A DNA stretch of 64,000 nt from Ostrinia nubilalis (Eukaryota; Arthropoda; Insecta; Lepidoptera; Crambidae). The notes beneath the pieces are model-generated. The model was not told the DNA's origin and ran no database searches. It saw nothing but the letters and a program-made list of their open reading frames with translations. Each line of letters starts with the position of its first letter. The stretch's first letter is position 1. A program made the position numbers and the translations under genes. Shown here in pieces: positions 12,062 through 23,481 of this stretch. The stretch lies in assembly GCF_963855985.1 (NCBI RefSeq), contig NC_087107.1, positions 1,240,001-1,304,000 on the forward strand, given 5' to 3'.

Positions 12062-12705
12062 GCAAGGTGGTGCCAGTCCAGTCTTAAATCCGTTGATATA
12101 TGCTGCATCTGCCATGTTTTTGGCTATAAGATTCTTCTATCTTACGGCTTAGACCTTTAGCTACAGACCTTAGACAGTATTTTTGTGAAAATTCTTACGC
12201 ATGGTGGAGGAAGGGACGCTCTAGACACTCAAGTCTACAAGGAGTCACATGAACTCCAGTTTTAAATCCGTTGACATCTGCTGCATCTGCCATCTTTTTG
12301 GTTAGAAGATTCTTCCATCTTGCAGCGTAGACCTTTAGCTACAGACCTTAGACAGTATTTTTGTGAAAATTCTTACGCGTGGTGGAGGAAGGGACGCTCT
12401 AGACACTCAAGTCTACAAGGAGTCACATGAACTCCAGTTTTAAATCCGTTGACATCTGCTGCATCTGCCATCTTTTTGGCTAGAAGATTCTTCTATCTTG
12501 CAGCTTAGACCTTTAGCTACAGACCTTAGACAGTATTTTTGTGAAAATTCTTACGCATGGTGGAGGAAGGGACGCTCTAGAGACTCAAGTCTACAAGGAG
12601 TCATATGAACTCCAGTTTTTAATCCGTTGACATCTGCTGCATCTGCCATCTTTTTGGCTAGAAGATTCTTCTATCTTACAGCTTAGACCTTAGACAGTAT
12701 TTTTT
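12062..12705. repeat. 178-bp tandem repeats, left foldback arm
   Basis: CCGTTGA(C/T)AT recurs at 12091, 12269, 12447 and 12625, an exact 178-bp period. The units carry GTAGACCTTTAGCTACAGAC and GGTGGAGGAAGGGACGC. The last unit is truncated. Confidence 0.9.
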
Positions 12706-13411
12706 ATTATTTATTTGTGTCAGTGTGCTCTTTTAAAGACGACTTGTATGTAGGTACTATTAAAATGTAATTTTAACTCATTGCTTTTGTCTCATTTGAG
12801 GAATGTACTATGTAGTAGAGTCTTCGTTTAAAAGGATGCGAAAGATTTAAATTTCAATAGGTAGACAAAATTGATAATTTTTAATTATCAAAAATTTAAG
12901 CTTTCTCCATAACACTGATATTATTATACTGTGACTCATCAAAGTCATCATTGTCAAAAATATTGACAAATCGCGAACTGTCACGGCCAAAAAACTGACA
13001 CGCGTCCGTCCTCCGTAAGCGCCACCGCGCGACTGATTGAGATTGTCCAAGCCGTCATGGACGATTTTTTCCACATTTTTTAACATAGTAACTAAATAAG
13101 ACGCAATATAAAAATTTCATCCGTTAAAAGCCCTCAAGTTATTTCTGAACTTTAGTTTAGTAAAAGATTTAGAATCTCAAATCGCTTATTTTAAAAATAA
13201 AACCATAAATAGAAAACGAATAGAGGTAACTTTGGGAATTTATTCTATCGAGTCAACTTCATCAAATCGTGTTTCCATCCATTAATAGCCCTCGAAAATA
13301 TCCTCAACTATGCCCAATAAAAATCTTAGCCTTTAATTTTACTGTTTAGTACCTCAAAAATGAAAAATGAAAACCTCATTTTCGCCATTTTCTCTGCTAC
13401 CCGGCCTTAAG

Positions 13412-16400
13412 CTTTATATGTAAAGCTTGGATAAGGCTTAAAATTCTGTTAAACTTTAGAAATGTTTTTATAGATTTAAGAAAAATGAGCTTAATGTGTC
13501 CCACCTGCAATAATTATTTTCAACTTGATTTTTAATAGTTACAACTAAGATACACTTCAGCTAAACGTAACAAATCTGATACCTATTCTAAAATTACTTT
13601 TTTAACATCTTAACCTTTGCACGCCCCTACAAAATACTAGCAGTTAAGGTGTTAATTTCACGTAGAAACTGAAATAAACTTCAATTACAGGTGGCGCCAC
13701 CGCCGCGACAGCGGAGCGTGCCTGTTTATGTTTACAGCGTGTTTACCGTTTGTTTATTCGCGTTAACAAGTTTGTTTCTCGGTATTGTCTCGCGTCTAGG
13801 TCTAAGAGCTGAAATGAAGGTATTTTAGTAAAGATAGTTAAGTTTATTAGCGTTTACAACGACTTGTGGTTTTTAGGGGAACAGTACTCGCCGAAATAGT
13901 ACTAATACTAATATAGTCGGTGTATACCTTTAAAACGCGAAAACGAGACGGTCTTTAAGTCTTTGCAAGTTTTATACAAAGCCAACTAGTTTAAAATTAA
14001 GCATAGTTTGTCAACTCTCATTTGGACTGTAAAATATTTTCCCGGATATAATACTTATTATGCGTGTGCTCATCATAGTAATCTGCTTCCAAAGGGATTC
14101 GAACCTAAATCACAACCACATCAGCCCATACGTGAATTTTCAGACTAGGTACCAGGCTATCAGAACCAAAAATCACATTTTGACTAGGTACTTATTTGGT
14201 TATTCTATATCCAGCTTTAATGTATCTTATTTCTATTTATATTGGTCTACAGCAAAATTGGTAATTGGAAGGAGACCTGATGACCTGAAATACTAGCTTT
14301 TATACCCTAGCACTGCAGTACACGCGCCCTCTTTTTTACACCAATACACGCGCGGCCTACTCTGGTAAGCCAATTTAAAATCACTGTAAATCAGTTTGTA
14401 AGCAATTTATGAATAAAATTGCTATGTAAATGAGAAAAGTGTCTTAGTTATAGTCCTTTTATAATCAAAGTTTCTTTGTATAACTATTTGGGATAAAACA
14501 TTATAAACAGATTAAAAATTTGTAAATTTTTTGGACCAATATTGCACTCAGAGATGCATGTTAGCAAAAAAAAAATTACTGAAAAAATATGATTTGTTTT
14601 TTATCTGTCATAGTATTCAAGACTTTCTACTGCCTGGTACACGGGGTAAATCCATTTTTTGCAAGTCTTTCATAATTTTTTTCTTAAGTGATTTCGGGCT
14701 TTTCAGTAGACCCGCAGTTTTGACGGCCAATTTTAGAAAAGTGCGCAGACGCTAGCGACCCAAGATTTACTGGCTTATTGACAATTTAGTAAACGAGGCT
14801 TTCCTGGAATGCCAGCTCTCTGGCGCAAGTTTATAAAAAGTTATAGCGTAAAATGTTACCCTGGTCTACTCTAGTAGGCCACGCGTGTACTCTAGTGTTA
14901 AATTAGGCATCAGTCTGCCACAATAATCAAATTGTCCAAAACCGTAATAGAAATCCAAATAACCTAAATTAGACTTCCAACGAATACAAAGTCCATGATT
15001 ACGGTTCGAAAAAGCTACTAATTAGATTTTCTTGCGATAAATTGTTAAAAAAAGTCGAATGTTACGTGGAAAGCGCGGCTTCGATTCGTGTTACAGCCAC
15101 AAAGCAAACACAAACTGAGTTTTGAGGCAATTTAGCGAGGCACATTCAATTCTCGGTAACTGGCGAATAAAGGTCAGTGTCTACTGAAGAGCTAAAAGCT
15201 AAGCTAAAGCTAAAGTTAAGTATAAGATATTTTTTTTAGCTAAAATCATTTAAAAACTTGCAGGCACAATTTTCTCTTTAGAAACCTATTTAAGGCACCA
15301 GTCCCTAATAGATAAAAATCCTTGACCTAGTTTATTTTATTTTTAGAGATCTACATTTTTAAGGGTTTAATAAATATTTTTTGATGATACATACCTACTT
15401 AGCAGTTTCAAATATCAGAGGATCGAATTGATTGTAAGAAGCTTGCCATGCGCAGTTTGAAAAACTTTATTTTTTTGTTTATCAATATTAACGAAAAACT
15501 ACAGTAATGGCCAGTGTTGAGAAGAAGTATAATAATCTATGTTTTGGGAAGTAGGTATGTGCTTTAAAAAATATCATTAGTTTTGCGCCTTATATAAAAT
15601 TTAAATAAAATAAAACTTATAGCTTTACACAATCCTCACTGGACATCTACCCTAAGGTTTCAATATCGAAAAACGATCGGTGACGAATCGTCCGGTCCAG
15701 ACGTTATTATTTTCAAATTAAGGACAACGTGTCTGTCTGTATGCAAATTGCTGTACCGATTAATATGAAAAAAGCCGTCTGTGCCCTTTACCTGTACCTT
15801 TTGCTGGATTAGGATTGATAAAAGGCAGACTGGTTTCGTAGGTACGAGTAATGTTACAGGTTAATTTAATTTGAGAGAAACTTTTAAGTTGACAAATAAA
15901 GTTTTTAGATATAGATAAGTATAATGATTTTATTTAACAGTACACAAAATAACGGAGCAATATTTGAAATAAGATATTTGGAGATGATATCATGAAACAG
16001 TAATTTATAATTTGCAAACAGGGTTTATTTAATTTTAGTTTGAGCTTTATTGGTAAAAACTGAATTGGAGAGCTAAAGTAGATCATGTTGTGTTAGAATT
16101 GTAATAAATGTTAATACAGCTATGTAAGTATATTTACTTTACAATTTATTAATTGTAGCCAACATATTTGAAGAAATTAAAGGATACATAATACTAAGTT
16201 TAAAAGGAAATTATTTATCAAATGTAACAATAAATAATTTTCATTTGAAGGCTATACAGGTTAAAGAGCCAAAACTAACTAAAACACATCTTTCTGATCC
16301 AAATCCATAAAATAAAATACCTAAACAACAAAACCTGTGTGATCATTTCGTTGCAATCAAAAGCAAAAAAATAATTCATTATGGCCGTCTGGCTGGCGAG

Positions 16401-16783
16401 TTCAAGTACAGTCTGCCCCAATAAATACTGACCATTTTGTGAATATAGTGTGACATAAACTACTTAAACAAAGATCACACTATCACATTATGCTTTAATT
16501 AGAAACACCATAGGTTTACTCTAATTATTATTATAGAGATGAATGTTTATCGGTTTAATTGGTTGGAAAAATTGCCAGTTTCTATTGGAGCGGACTGTAC
16601 ACCGACGTTGCCCACGTATAAGTTAATTGATTGATGACAGTGACTCCTCAGTTTTGCTAGACGCGAGCCAAGCTTTTGCCTTTTCACCTTTCTAGGGTTC
16701 TGTTGGAAAGTCAGGAAGGCAATATCATTTTTAATTCGCAATTTATTTGCAGCCAGTTTATCTGAGACTGTAGTGAGACTTAA
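13412..16783. other. foldback spacer without recognisable gene
   Basis: This is the unpaired DNA between the foldback arms. The longest frames are under 80 codons and show no transposase, helicase or integrase motif. A short GC-rich stretch at about 13690-13800 stands out by composition only. If an enzyme gene was ever here, it is not visible now. Confidence 0.6.
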
Positions 16784-17504
16784 CTTAAGGCCGGGTAGCA
16801 GAGAAAATGGCGAAAATGAGGTTTTCATTTTTCATTTTTGAGGTACGAAACAGTAAAATTAAAGGCTAAGATTTTTATTGGGCATAGTTGAGGATATTTT
16901 CTAGGGCTATTAACGGATGGAAACACGATTTGATGAAGTTGACTCGATAGAATATATTCCCAAAGTTACCTCTATTCGTTTTCTATTTATGGTTTTATTT
17001 TTAAAATAAGCGATTTGAGATTCTAAATCTTTTACTAAACTAAAGTTCAGAAATAACTTGAGGGCTTTTAACGGATGAAATTTTTATATTGCGTCTTATT
17101 TAGTTACTATGTTAAAAAATGTGGAAAAAATCGTTCATGACGGCTTGGACAATCTCAATCAGTCGCGCGGTGGCGCTTACGGAGGACGGACGCGTGTCAG
17201 TTTTTTGGCCGTGACAGTTCGCGATTTGTCAATATTTTTGACAATGATGACTTTGATGAGTCACAGTATAATAATATCAGTGTTACTGGAGAAAGCTTAA
17301 ATTTTTGATAATTAAGAATTATCAATTTTATCCTATTGAAATTTAAATCGTTCGCATCCTTTTAAACGAAGACTCTACTCATGATACATAGTACATTCCT
17401 CAAATATGAGACAAAACCAATGAGTTAAAATTACATTTTAATAGTACCTACATACAATCGTCTTACACTCTTTAGAAGAGCACACTGACACAAATAAATA
17501 ATAA

Positions 17505-18110
17505 AAAATACTGTCTAAGGTCTTTAGTTAAAGGTCTAAGCTGTAAGATAGAAGAATCTTCTAGCCAAAAAGATGGCAGATGCAGTAGATGTCAACGGAT
17601 TTAAAACTGGAGTTCATATGACTCTTTGTAGACTTGAGTCTCTAGAGCGTCCCTTCCTCCACCATGCGTAAGAATGTTTCAAAAATACTGTCTAAGGTCT
17701 GTAGCTAAAGGTCTAAGCTGCAAGATGGAAGAATCTTCTACCCAAAAAGATGGCAGATGCAGCAGATGTCAACGGATTTAAAACTGGAGTTCATATGACT
17801 CCTTGTAGACTTGAGTGTCTAGAGCGTCCCTTCCTCCACGATGCGAAAGAATTTTCAAAAAAATACTGTCTAAGGTCTGTAGCTAAAGGTCTACGCTGCA
17901 AGATAGAAGAATCTTCTACCCAAAAAGATGGCAGATGCAGCAGATGTCAACGGATTTAAAACTGGAGTTGATGTGACTCCTTGTAGACTTGAGTGTCTAG
18001 AGCGTCCCTTCCTCCACCATGCGTAAGAATGTTTCAAAAATACTGTCTAAGGTCTGTAGCTAAAGGTCTTAGCTGCAAGATAAAAGAATCTTCTAGCCAA
18101 TAACTTTAAA
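17505..18110. repeat. 177-178-bp tandem repeats, right foldback arm
   Basis: This is the inverted counterpart of the array at 12062. GATGTCAACGG recurs at about 17588, 17765 and 17942. There are three full units plus partials, roughly one fewer than in the left arm, which accounts for most of the arm-length difference. Confidence 0.9.
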
Positions 18111-19424
18111 ACTACAATTTGAACGAATTTTGCTATTAGTGGACAAATTTCTGCTCACGATGGACTAATTTATCTGCTATACTCTCGACTCTCTAAAGCA
18201 CAACATTTATAAAAATTTTGCTGCGGTAATGCACTCCAGGTAACAGTGTGTGATGCTCATTACTCATAAAGATTTTCGATACAGAGCCCCGTACATACGT
18301 TATACATAAATTATGGAAAGAAAACACCCAGACCAATACAAACAAATATGTATGCAATTTTAGTATGATATTTTTATTTACTAATAAACAAAAAGACCAC
18401 ATGCAAAGCTTTGTGAATTGCAACAACTATAATTTATTATCCAAGCTCTAAATAATCGCTACTACGAGTAACTGATCATAAAATGTTTTTCCAATCGCTC
18501 AAGCTCCCGAGGATCTACCGATAGTGACGTAATCTTGAAATTCTTTTAGCCGGCGCGGAACTTCCGGAAGGTCGGGTGACGCCACGCCTCTTTGAACCGT
18601 GTTTACTTTGGCAGTTATATTCTATATTTATTCGATTCTAAAATATATTCCCAAAAATTTTGAAAGTTGTTTTAATTTGTATCACTTGGATATGATTTGT
18701 ATTAGAAAGTGCTGTGAGTGTGACGCTTGAACGGAAAGAAGTCAACCTAACCTAACCAACTGCGTATTTCTAAACTGCGTATTTCTATACTGTGTAGCCG
18801 CGAGAGCTCTTTGGCGCGCTGTCTTCGGCGAAGTATTGCGCGCGCAGATTTTGACAGCGCGAAATACCTACTTTAGCAGAAATACCAAGCCTTAAGAAGA
18901 AGGAAAAGATAAAATGACAATCACAACCCAGAAACAGATAGAAGATGTAGTTACCTACTTTGATTTTAAACTTGAAACATTTGGGATATTTTGAAAACGG
19001 AAGGTTTTAGCAGCAGTTAGTGATCTGTATAAGAAAACAACACTCGAAACTAATAGATTTGAGGAGTTTTGTTCCAATCAAATAAAACAATGATTATTTT
19101 GTTGAACATGGTAACAATAATAATGTAAGTGTTAAAAATTGTTTGTTATTGATTGAATTTAAATACTTAGACCAATTACGTCATTTTAAAATCTAAATCA
19201 ATGATGTTTAGTAATACGGGCCAAATTCTAATAAGATTTTTATAATACAGCATTGTACCTTAGAACACTCTTCGACACTATTTATTTTGTTTCTAAATAT
19301 CAACTAGGCAAGGTCAGGTAATTCAAATCAATCAGAGTTATCAAACTCACTACTAAAAACACAAAACTAATAAGAAAGACTGAACCCTTAGCTAAAATAA
19401 CCATAACACCAGCCAACTATACCT

Positions 19425-19545
19425 ACCCTTGTTTGTGTTTTTTGTACCTTTACACCAATCGCTATACACAAGCGGGGATCGAACCCAAACCCTTTTGTTA
19501 CGAGGACACCTGCGCCATTGAGCTCTGGGTGCTCTTTACAAAAAT
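19425..19545 (-). mobile_element. degenerate tRNA-derived SINE
   Basis: Read on the minus strand, it shows an A-box-like ATGGCGCAGGTG followed about 30 bases later by a B-box-like GGTTCGATCCC. These are the internal RNA polymerase III promoter boxes of tRNA-derived SINEs. There is no foldable acceptor stem, so it is not a tRNA gene. Confidence 0.5.
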
Positions 19546-22500
19546 ACAGACTTAAAAACGTCCAATAACCATATTCTGTTATAAACAAATTTAGACCTTA
19601 GACTAAAGGGATAGGGTACATTTTTGTTTATTTAATTGTGGAGTTTTTCTCAAGTATCATCGGTGGGTGCAAATTTGTATAGGAAAGCGAAATTAAGTGT
19701 TGTGATGAAACACTTGTTATGAGTCTGACTCATCGACTCAAAAACTTTTAACTTAATACACTTGGCGTTTTTTTAACACCATTTCCTTAGATATTTTTGG
19801 TCAAAAATCAATAGATGGTCAAACGGTATCGTATCTTTTGAATGTTTTTTTTTGTGTGTATGAGTCACTTTCGTTTGTTTACTTGTATTGTATTATCTCG
19901 AACTTGAACGTTATGAAAATGGCTTGTTTGGAAGGTTTCGCTCTTTTATTCCTTCATCATAGGTATATCTGTCAGTTACCTATTGTGTTCGCTTATCTTT
20001 TCTTTTCTTTTAGAAGTCATTCATAGGCGCTCTCTCAGTGAATTACCTAATAATACATTATGACATGTAGGTCTAGCTAAAATTGATAGTAATAATAATA
20101 ATCCTTTGACAGACAATGAAAACACATTAGGTATAATATTTCATCGAATAAACATGAGACAAATAACATTAACGTGTTCGTGTTTAAAATAACTTAATTA
20201 ATTCTCCGAAACAAATGAGTTTATCAGTAGCACTAAAACATCATCCATATAAACCGTACCTGATGACTCATCATCGCAGTAAAAAAGAACGGGCAAATTT
20301 ATTACCGTTCGATCGCGATCGTGGGGATAGCAAAAAACCAAAATATAACTGACCCGATCTTTTGGACGGGCAAAAAAGAGACAACAATGAAGTATTGGTG
20401 CCTTTCGAAACAGGTTTCGATTTGAGGAAAATCATGAGCTGGTCCCAAAATAGAGGTTGGAGATAATATTGCACAGTGGGCAGGGCCGTGGTTTCAATAA
20501 TGGCTGCCCAGACAAGTTTTATGATTTTTTTACTTTATATTTTTATCCTATTTATGTTGCAGCCGTGGTGGAAGTAATTTACATCACGTGATTTTGCGGC
20601 GTAGTAGAATCTGAAACTGATCTTATCAAAAAGTCCTGGGTTCAGTTCTTAAGTAAGTCACATTGTTATTATCCTTTGATTAAAATTACTTATATTAGAA
20701 AATAATATCGTTCTATATTTCTAAGGGAAAGTTTATTTTCTTTGACCTTTTAGAATTTTAACCATAAAAATTAATCTTAATGTTAATGAGCTCTTCAAAA
20801 CCTCGTCTTTCAATTCCTAGAATGTATTCTAGTACATATTAATTTTACACTACTCAATGGTTAATTTCCAATGGTTTAGGCAAGTAAGATGATAAACAAT
20901 GTCACCTTAGATTAAAAATAATGAAAACAAAATTCTAAAACCAGAATAAAATCATAAACGTTTCTGCGTACTTACATAACCGACACCGATAAAACTCACT
21001 TGCAAAGAATGCCAACGGTTTCCGTTCTGGCAACGAGCGGGTTATTGCTCGCTTTGTTTTTATTTGGTACAGATCACTTTAGTTTTTGAAACTGGGTATT
21101 TGCTTTTATCGTATTATTACTGGTATAGAGACTACACGAGGAAATGTAATTTGTATTCAAAATAAAGGGAAAAGAAGATCAGATCACTTTTAACAACAAA
21201 CAGTTTTTCAGCAGAATTTATAAACTGATTTCGATAGTTTATTCCGAATTTAGTCCGAATTTAGATAGTTAGGGTTTGAACCCACGGCAACATTCCGTTT
21301 TTACAGGAACTGTTTTTTCCTGGATCCTGTTTAGTAGTAGTGGCTGTGGTAGTAGCCTGTTTTTAATCTTACATTCACATTAATTGTCCGTCCGGCAAAA
21401 TTAGTTCGAGTTTGGAAATTGCCTTGAAAATGGGTTCTAATAAGATAATTAAAATTTACAACAAAATATTATATTTTTGCTTTACATTTCTTTCGAGTTA
21501 TTTTATAGGTTAAGATTGACTGTATTGAAAAAACGTGATGCGTAGAATGTAATCTGGGGATAAAAATAGGTCAAAATATGAATTATTTATACCACCTTGA
21601 ACTACAAATCTCGTGCAAATAGGTCGTCATTAATACAGTTGAATGGAGGATAAAGTTTACTTTCACGCATTTTATCACCATTTTGATAAGGAATAATCCC
21701 ATGTAAAGTTGTGTGACTCTTTCTATTCTTCTAAAACAGGATTCCATAATATTATGTATTTGAAAACGTCACGTTACATTAATCTAAAACATTTAATCCT
21801 TTTGTAAAACTGATTTGAAATTCGTCCATAATCATTTCTTGTGCACATTCAAAATGACTTCAAATTGTCGCTTCGTTTATTTAGCACATTTCTAGTCAGT
21901 CATACCAAATAAATAAATCCTAAATCGCTTGTTTATTCAAATGATTACCATCTGTGATTACACCAACCCCATCCCGTGCGAAACGTCTTCCCATTTGCGA
22001 AATTTGAATACTAAATCAATAATGGAATCCTTTTTAGTTTATTAAATTCTTCTGTGTGGTTACCAGTCAAATTGACCGTGAGAATTATTCATGTTTTCGC
22101 ATAATCGATGCGTACCGATTAACATAATCGATACAAGAGCAAGTGAGAATGTTGGCGACGGCTTCTTCACGTGATTAGCATGTGGAGACATTGAAGTGAC
22201 AAGTGTATTGTCATGTGCACTTATGTTGATCACTGTGAATGGTTTGTTTGTCATTTGTTATTGTTAAGATTTTTTCTTACAATAAATTGTAGGCGATCTT
22301 TTGGAACGAAACATTTTATCCATGTTTATAATATTACGTTAAATTATTGATGATGACCAAAATTTATCAGCTCAAAGTCGATACTGGTAACCAACGTGAA
22401 TATTCTTTTCTCAGAACTTGAGGTGAAAATGATAAGGAAAATTTTCAATGTCAAATTATTTTAGAATTCAAATTTTGGCTTTTCTAAGTTGATACTTATT

Positions 22501-22628
22501 TTGGAATGGTACACTTTTGTAGAAAAATACTTAAAATTCATTAACCCATTAATTGCAGTGCATGTTTTAATGTGCCTATTTCGGCACATAATTTATAGAA
22601 TGATCATGAGATACAGTAGTTATGTACC

Positions 22629-22883
22629 TAGTTGGTTTACGTTAGTCAAAATGACAGATGCAGTTAGCACTAACCAGAACAAAAACCCGGTAAAATGACG
22701 TTGTTTATTCTTCCACTTATCCCGCATCCAGCCAAGAAATTCCCCAAACGTTCCCGAATCTGGAGACAGTCGGAATCCCACCGTCAAGAATGCATTCTGT
22801 ATAAAATCCTCATTTGGACCCGGATCACCCGGATGGTCCGGATTTGCATTCTTCGTATGCATCAGCCAATCTGAATAATTTTA
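22629..22883 (-). CDS. possible orphan coding exon with a C-terminal membrane segment
   Basis: On the minus strand an open frame of about 84 codons runs from a TTATTCAG acceptor-like site (22883-22890) to a TAA. It has ordinary protein composition: a Pro/Asp/Gly-rich start, an FLGWMRDKWKNKQRHF stretch and a hydrophobic segment, FLFWLVLTASVIL, near the end. Local GC content is above the surroundings. I do not recognise the family. It could be the last exon of a gene whose other exons lie to the right or outside the window, or a chance frame. No partner exon was identified. Confidence 0.4.
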
Positions 22884-23325
22884 GGTTGACAAATGACTGG
22901 TTATTATACTGTTGTGTCTTTTCACATGAACAAGTACGTAATTGAGTGTAAAAGTTTTTTTTAATATTGTTTGGGTTGTTTTTTTTTTTGTACGTTTTAA
23001 CAAGTAAGGTTGTACTATGAAAAGAGGGATTCCGTTTATTATTTGTATTTTTTTATTTCCTCACGATACCTACTGTTTACATGGATGTTTGATACTTTAA
23101 GTGCGATGAGCCACAAATAATATAATCAATTTATTAACGTCTTATTATTATAACACTTAAGAAAAAAAAAGTAAATCTATTTGTCTCTATATTTTTTCAT
23201 TATTTTATTAAATTTCATGAATTTTTAATGATGAATTAATCACAAGAGCCGGTTGTACTTTCCGTAAAATTTCATTCAATCTACCATTTTCATGGAAACA
23301 GTAGAAACTGTTTTGAAAATTTACA

Positions 23326-23412
23326 TCATTTCAGCCACAGGACGTCCACTGCTGAACATAGGCCTCCCCCAATGATTTCCGCATCACCCGGTTGCAGTTG
23401 GTAGGGAAAATT
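23326..23412 (-). mobile_element. RTE LINE 3' fragment
   Basis: It begins with CATCATTTCAGCCACAGGAC on the plus strand, the complement of the LINE terminus, and ends in a truncated GGTTGCAGTTGGTAG segment. It is about 85 bp long. Confidence 0.7.
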
Positions 23413-23481
23413 CACTTCAGCATCATTAATTCAATTCTTCTTTTATTTCTCCTTTTTACCGCGGATCTCTAAGCAATAACG

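Larger units (their letters stand above)
8279..18891. mobile_element. giant foldback element with 2.1-2.3 kb inverted arms and TTAA flanks
   Basis: The left arm (8279-8616 plus 11492-13411) is complementary to the right arm (16784-18891), with few mismatches by eye. The outer ends are GGCTTGG...CCAAGCC. A TTAA lies immediately outside each end, at 8275-8278 and 18892-18895. TTAA target duplication is known for piggyBac-type transposons, but the GG...CC ends are not the usual piggyBac termini, and no transposase is visible. Both arms carry tandem repeats of about 178 bp, as in foldback or Galileo-like elements. A 3.4-kb spacer (13412-16783) separates the arms. Class is uncertain. Confidence 0.7.
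18896..23325. other. AT-rich DNA, mostly featureless
   Basis: Apart from the SINE-like piece near 19430 and the possible exon near 22.75 kb, I see no gene. The frame at 20271-20474 (minus) is isolated, with no recognisable domain. Confidence 0.5.

Noticed and set aside
12847..13086. Matching ORFs MLKNVEKIVHDGLDNLNQSR in both foldback arms (also 17109-17300)
   Set aside because: Same DNA in two arms; length differs and no domain is recognisable, so conservation is not evidence of coding.
14082..14120. GGATTCGAACC, a B-box complement
   Set aside because: No A box or cloverleaf can be placed around it; probably chance or a SINE scrap.
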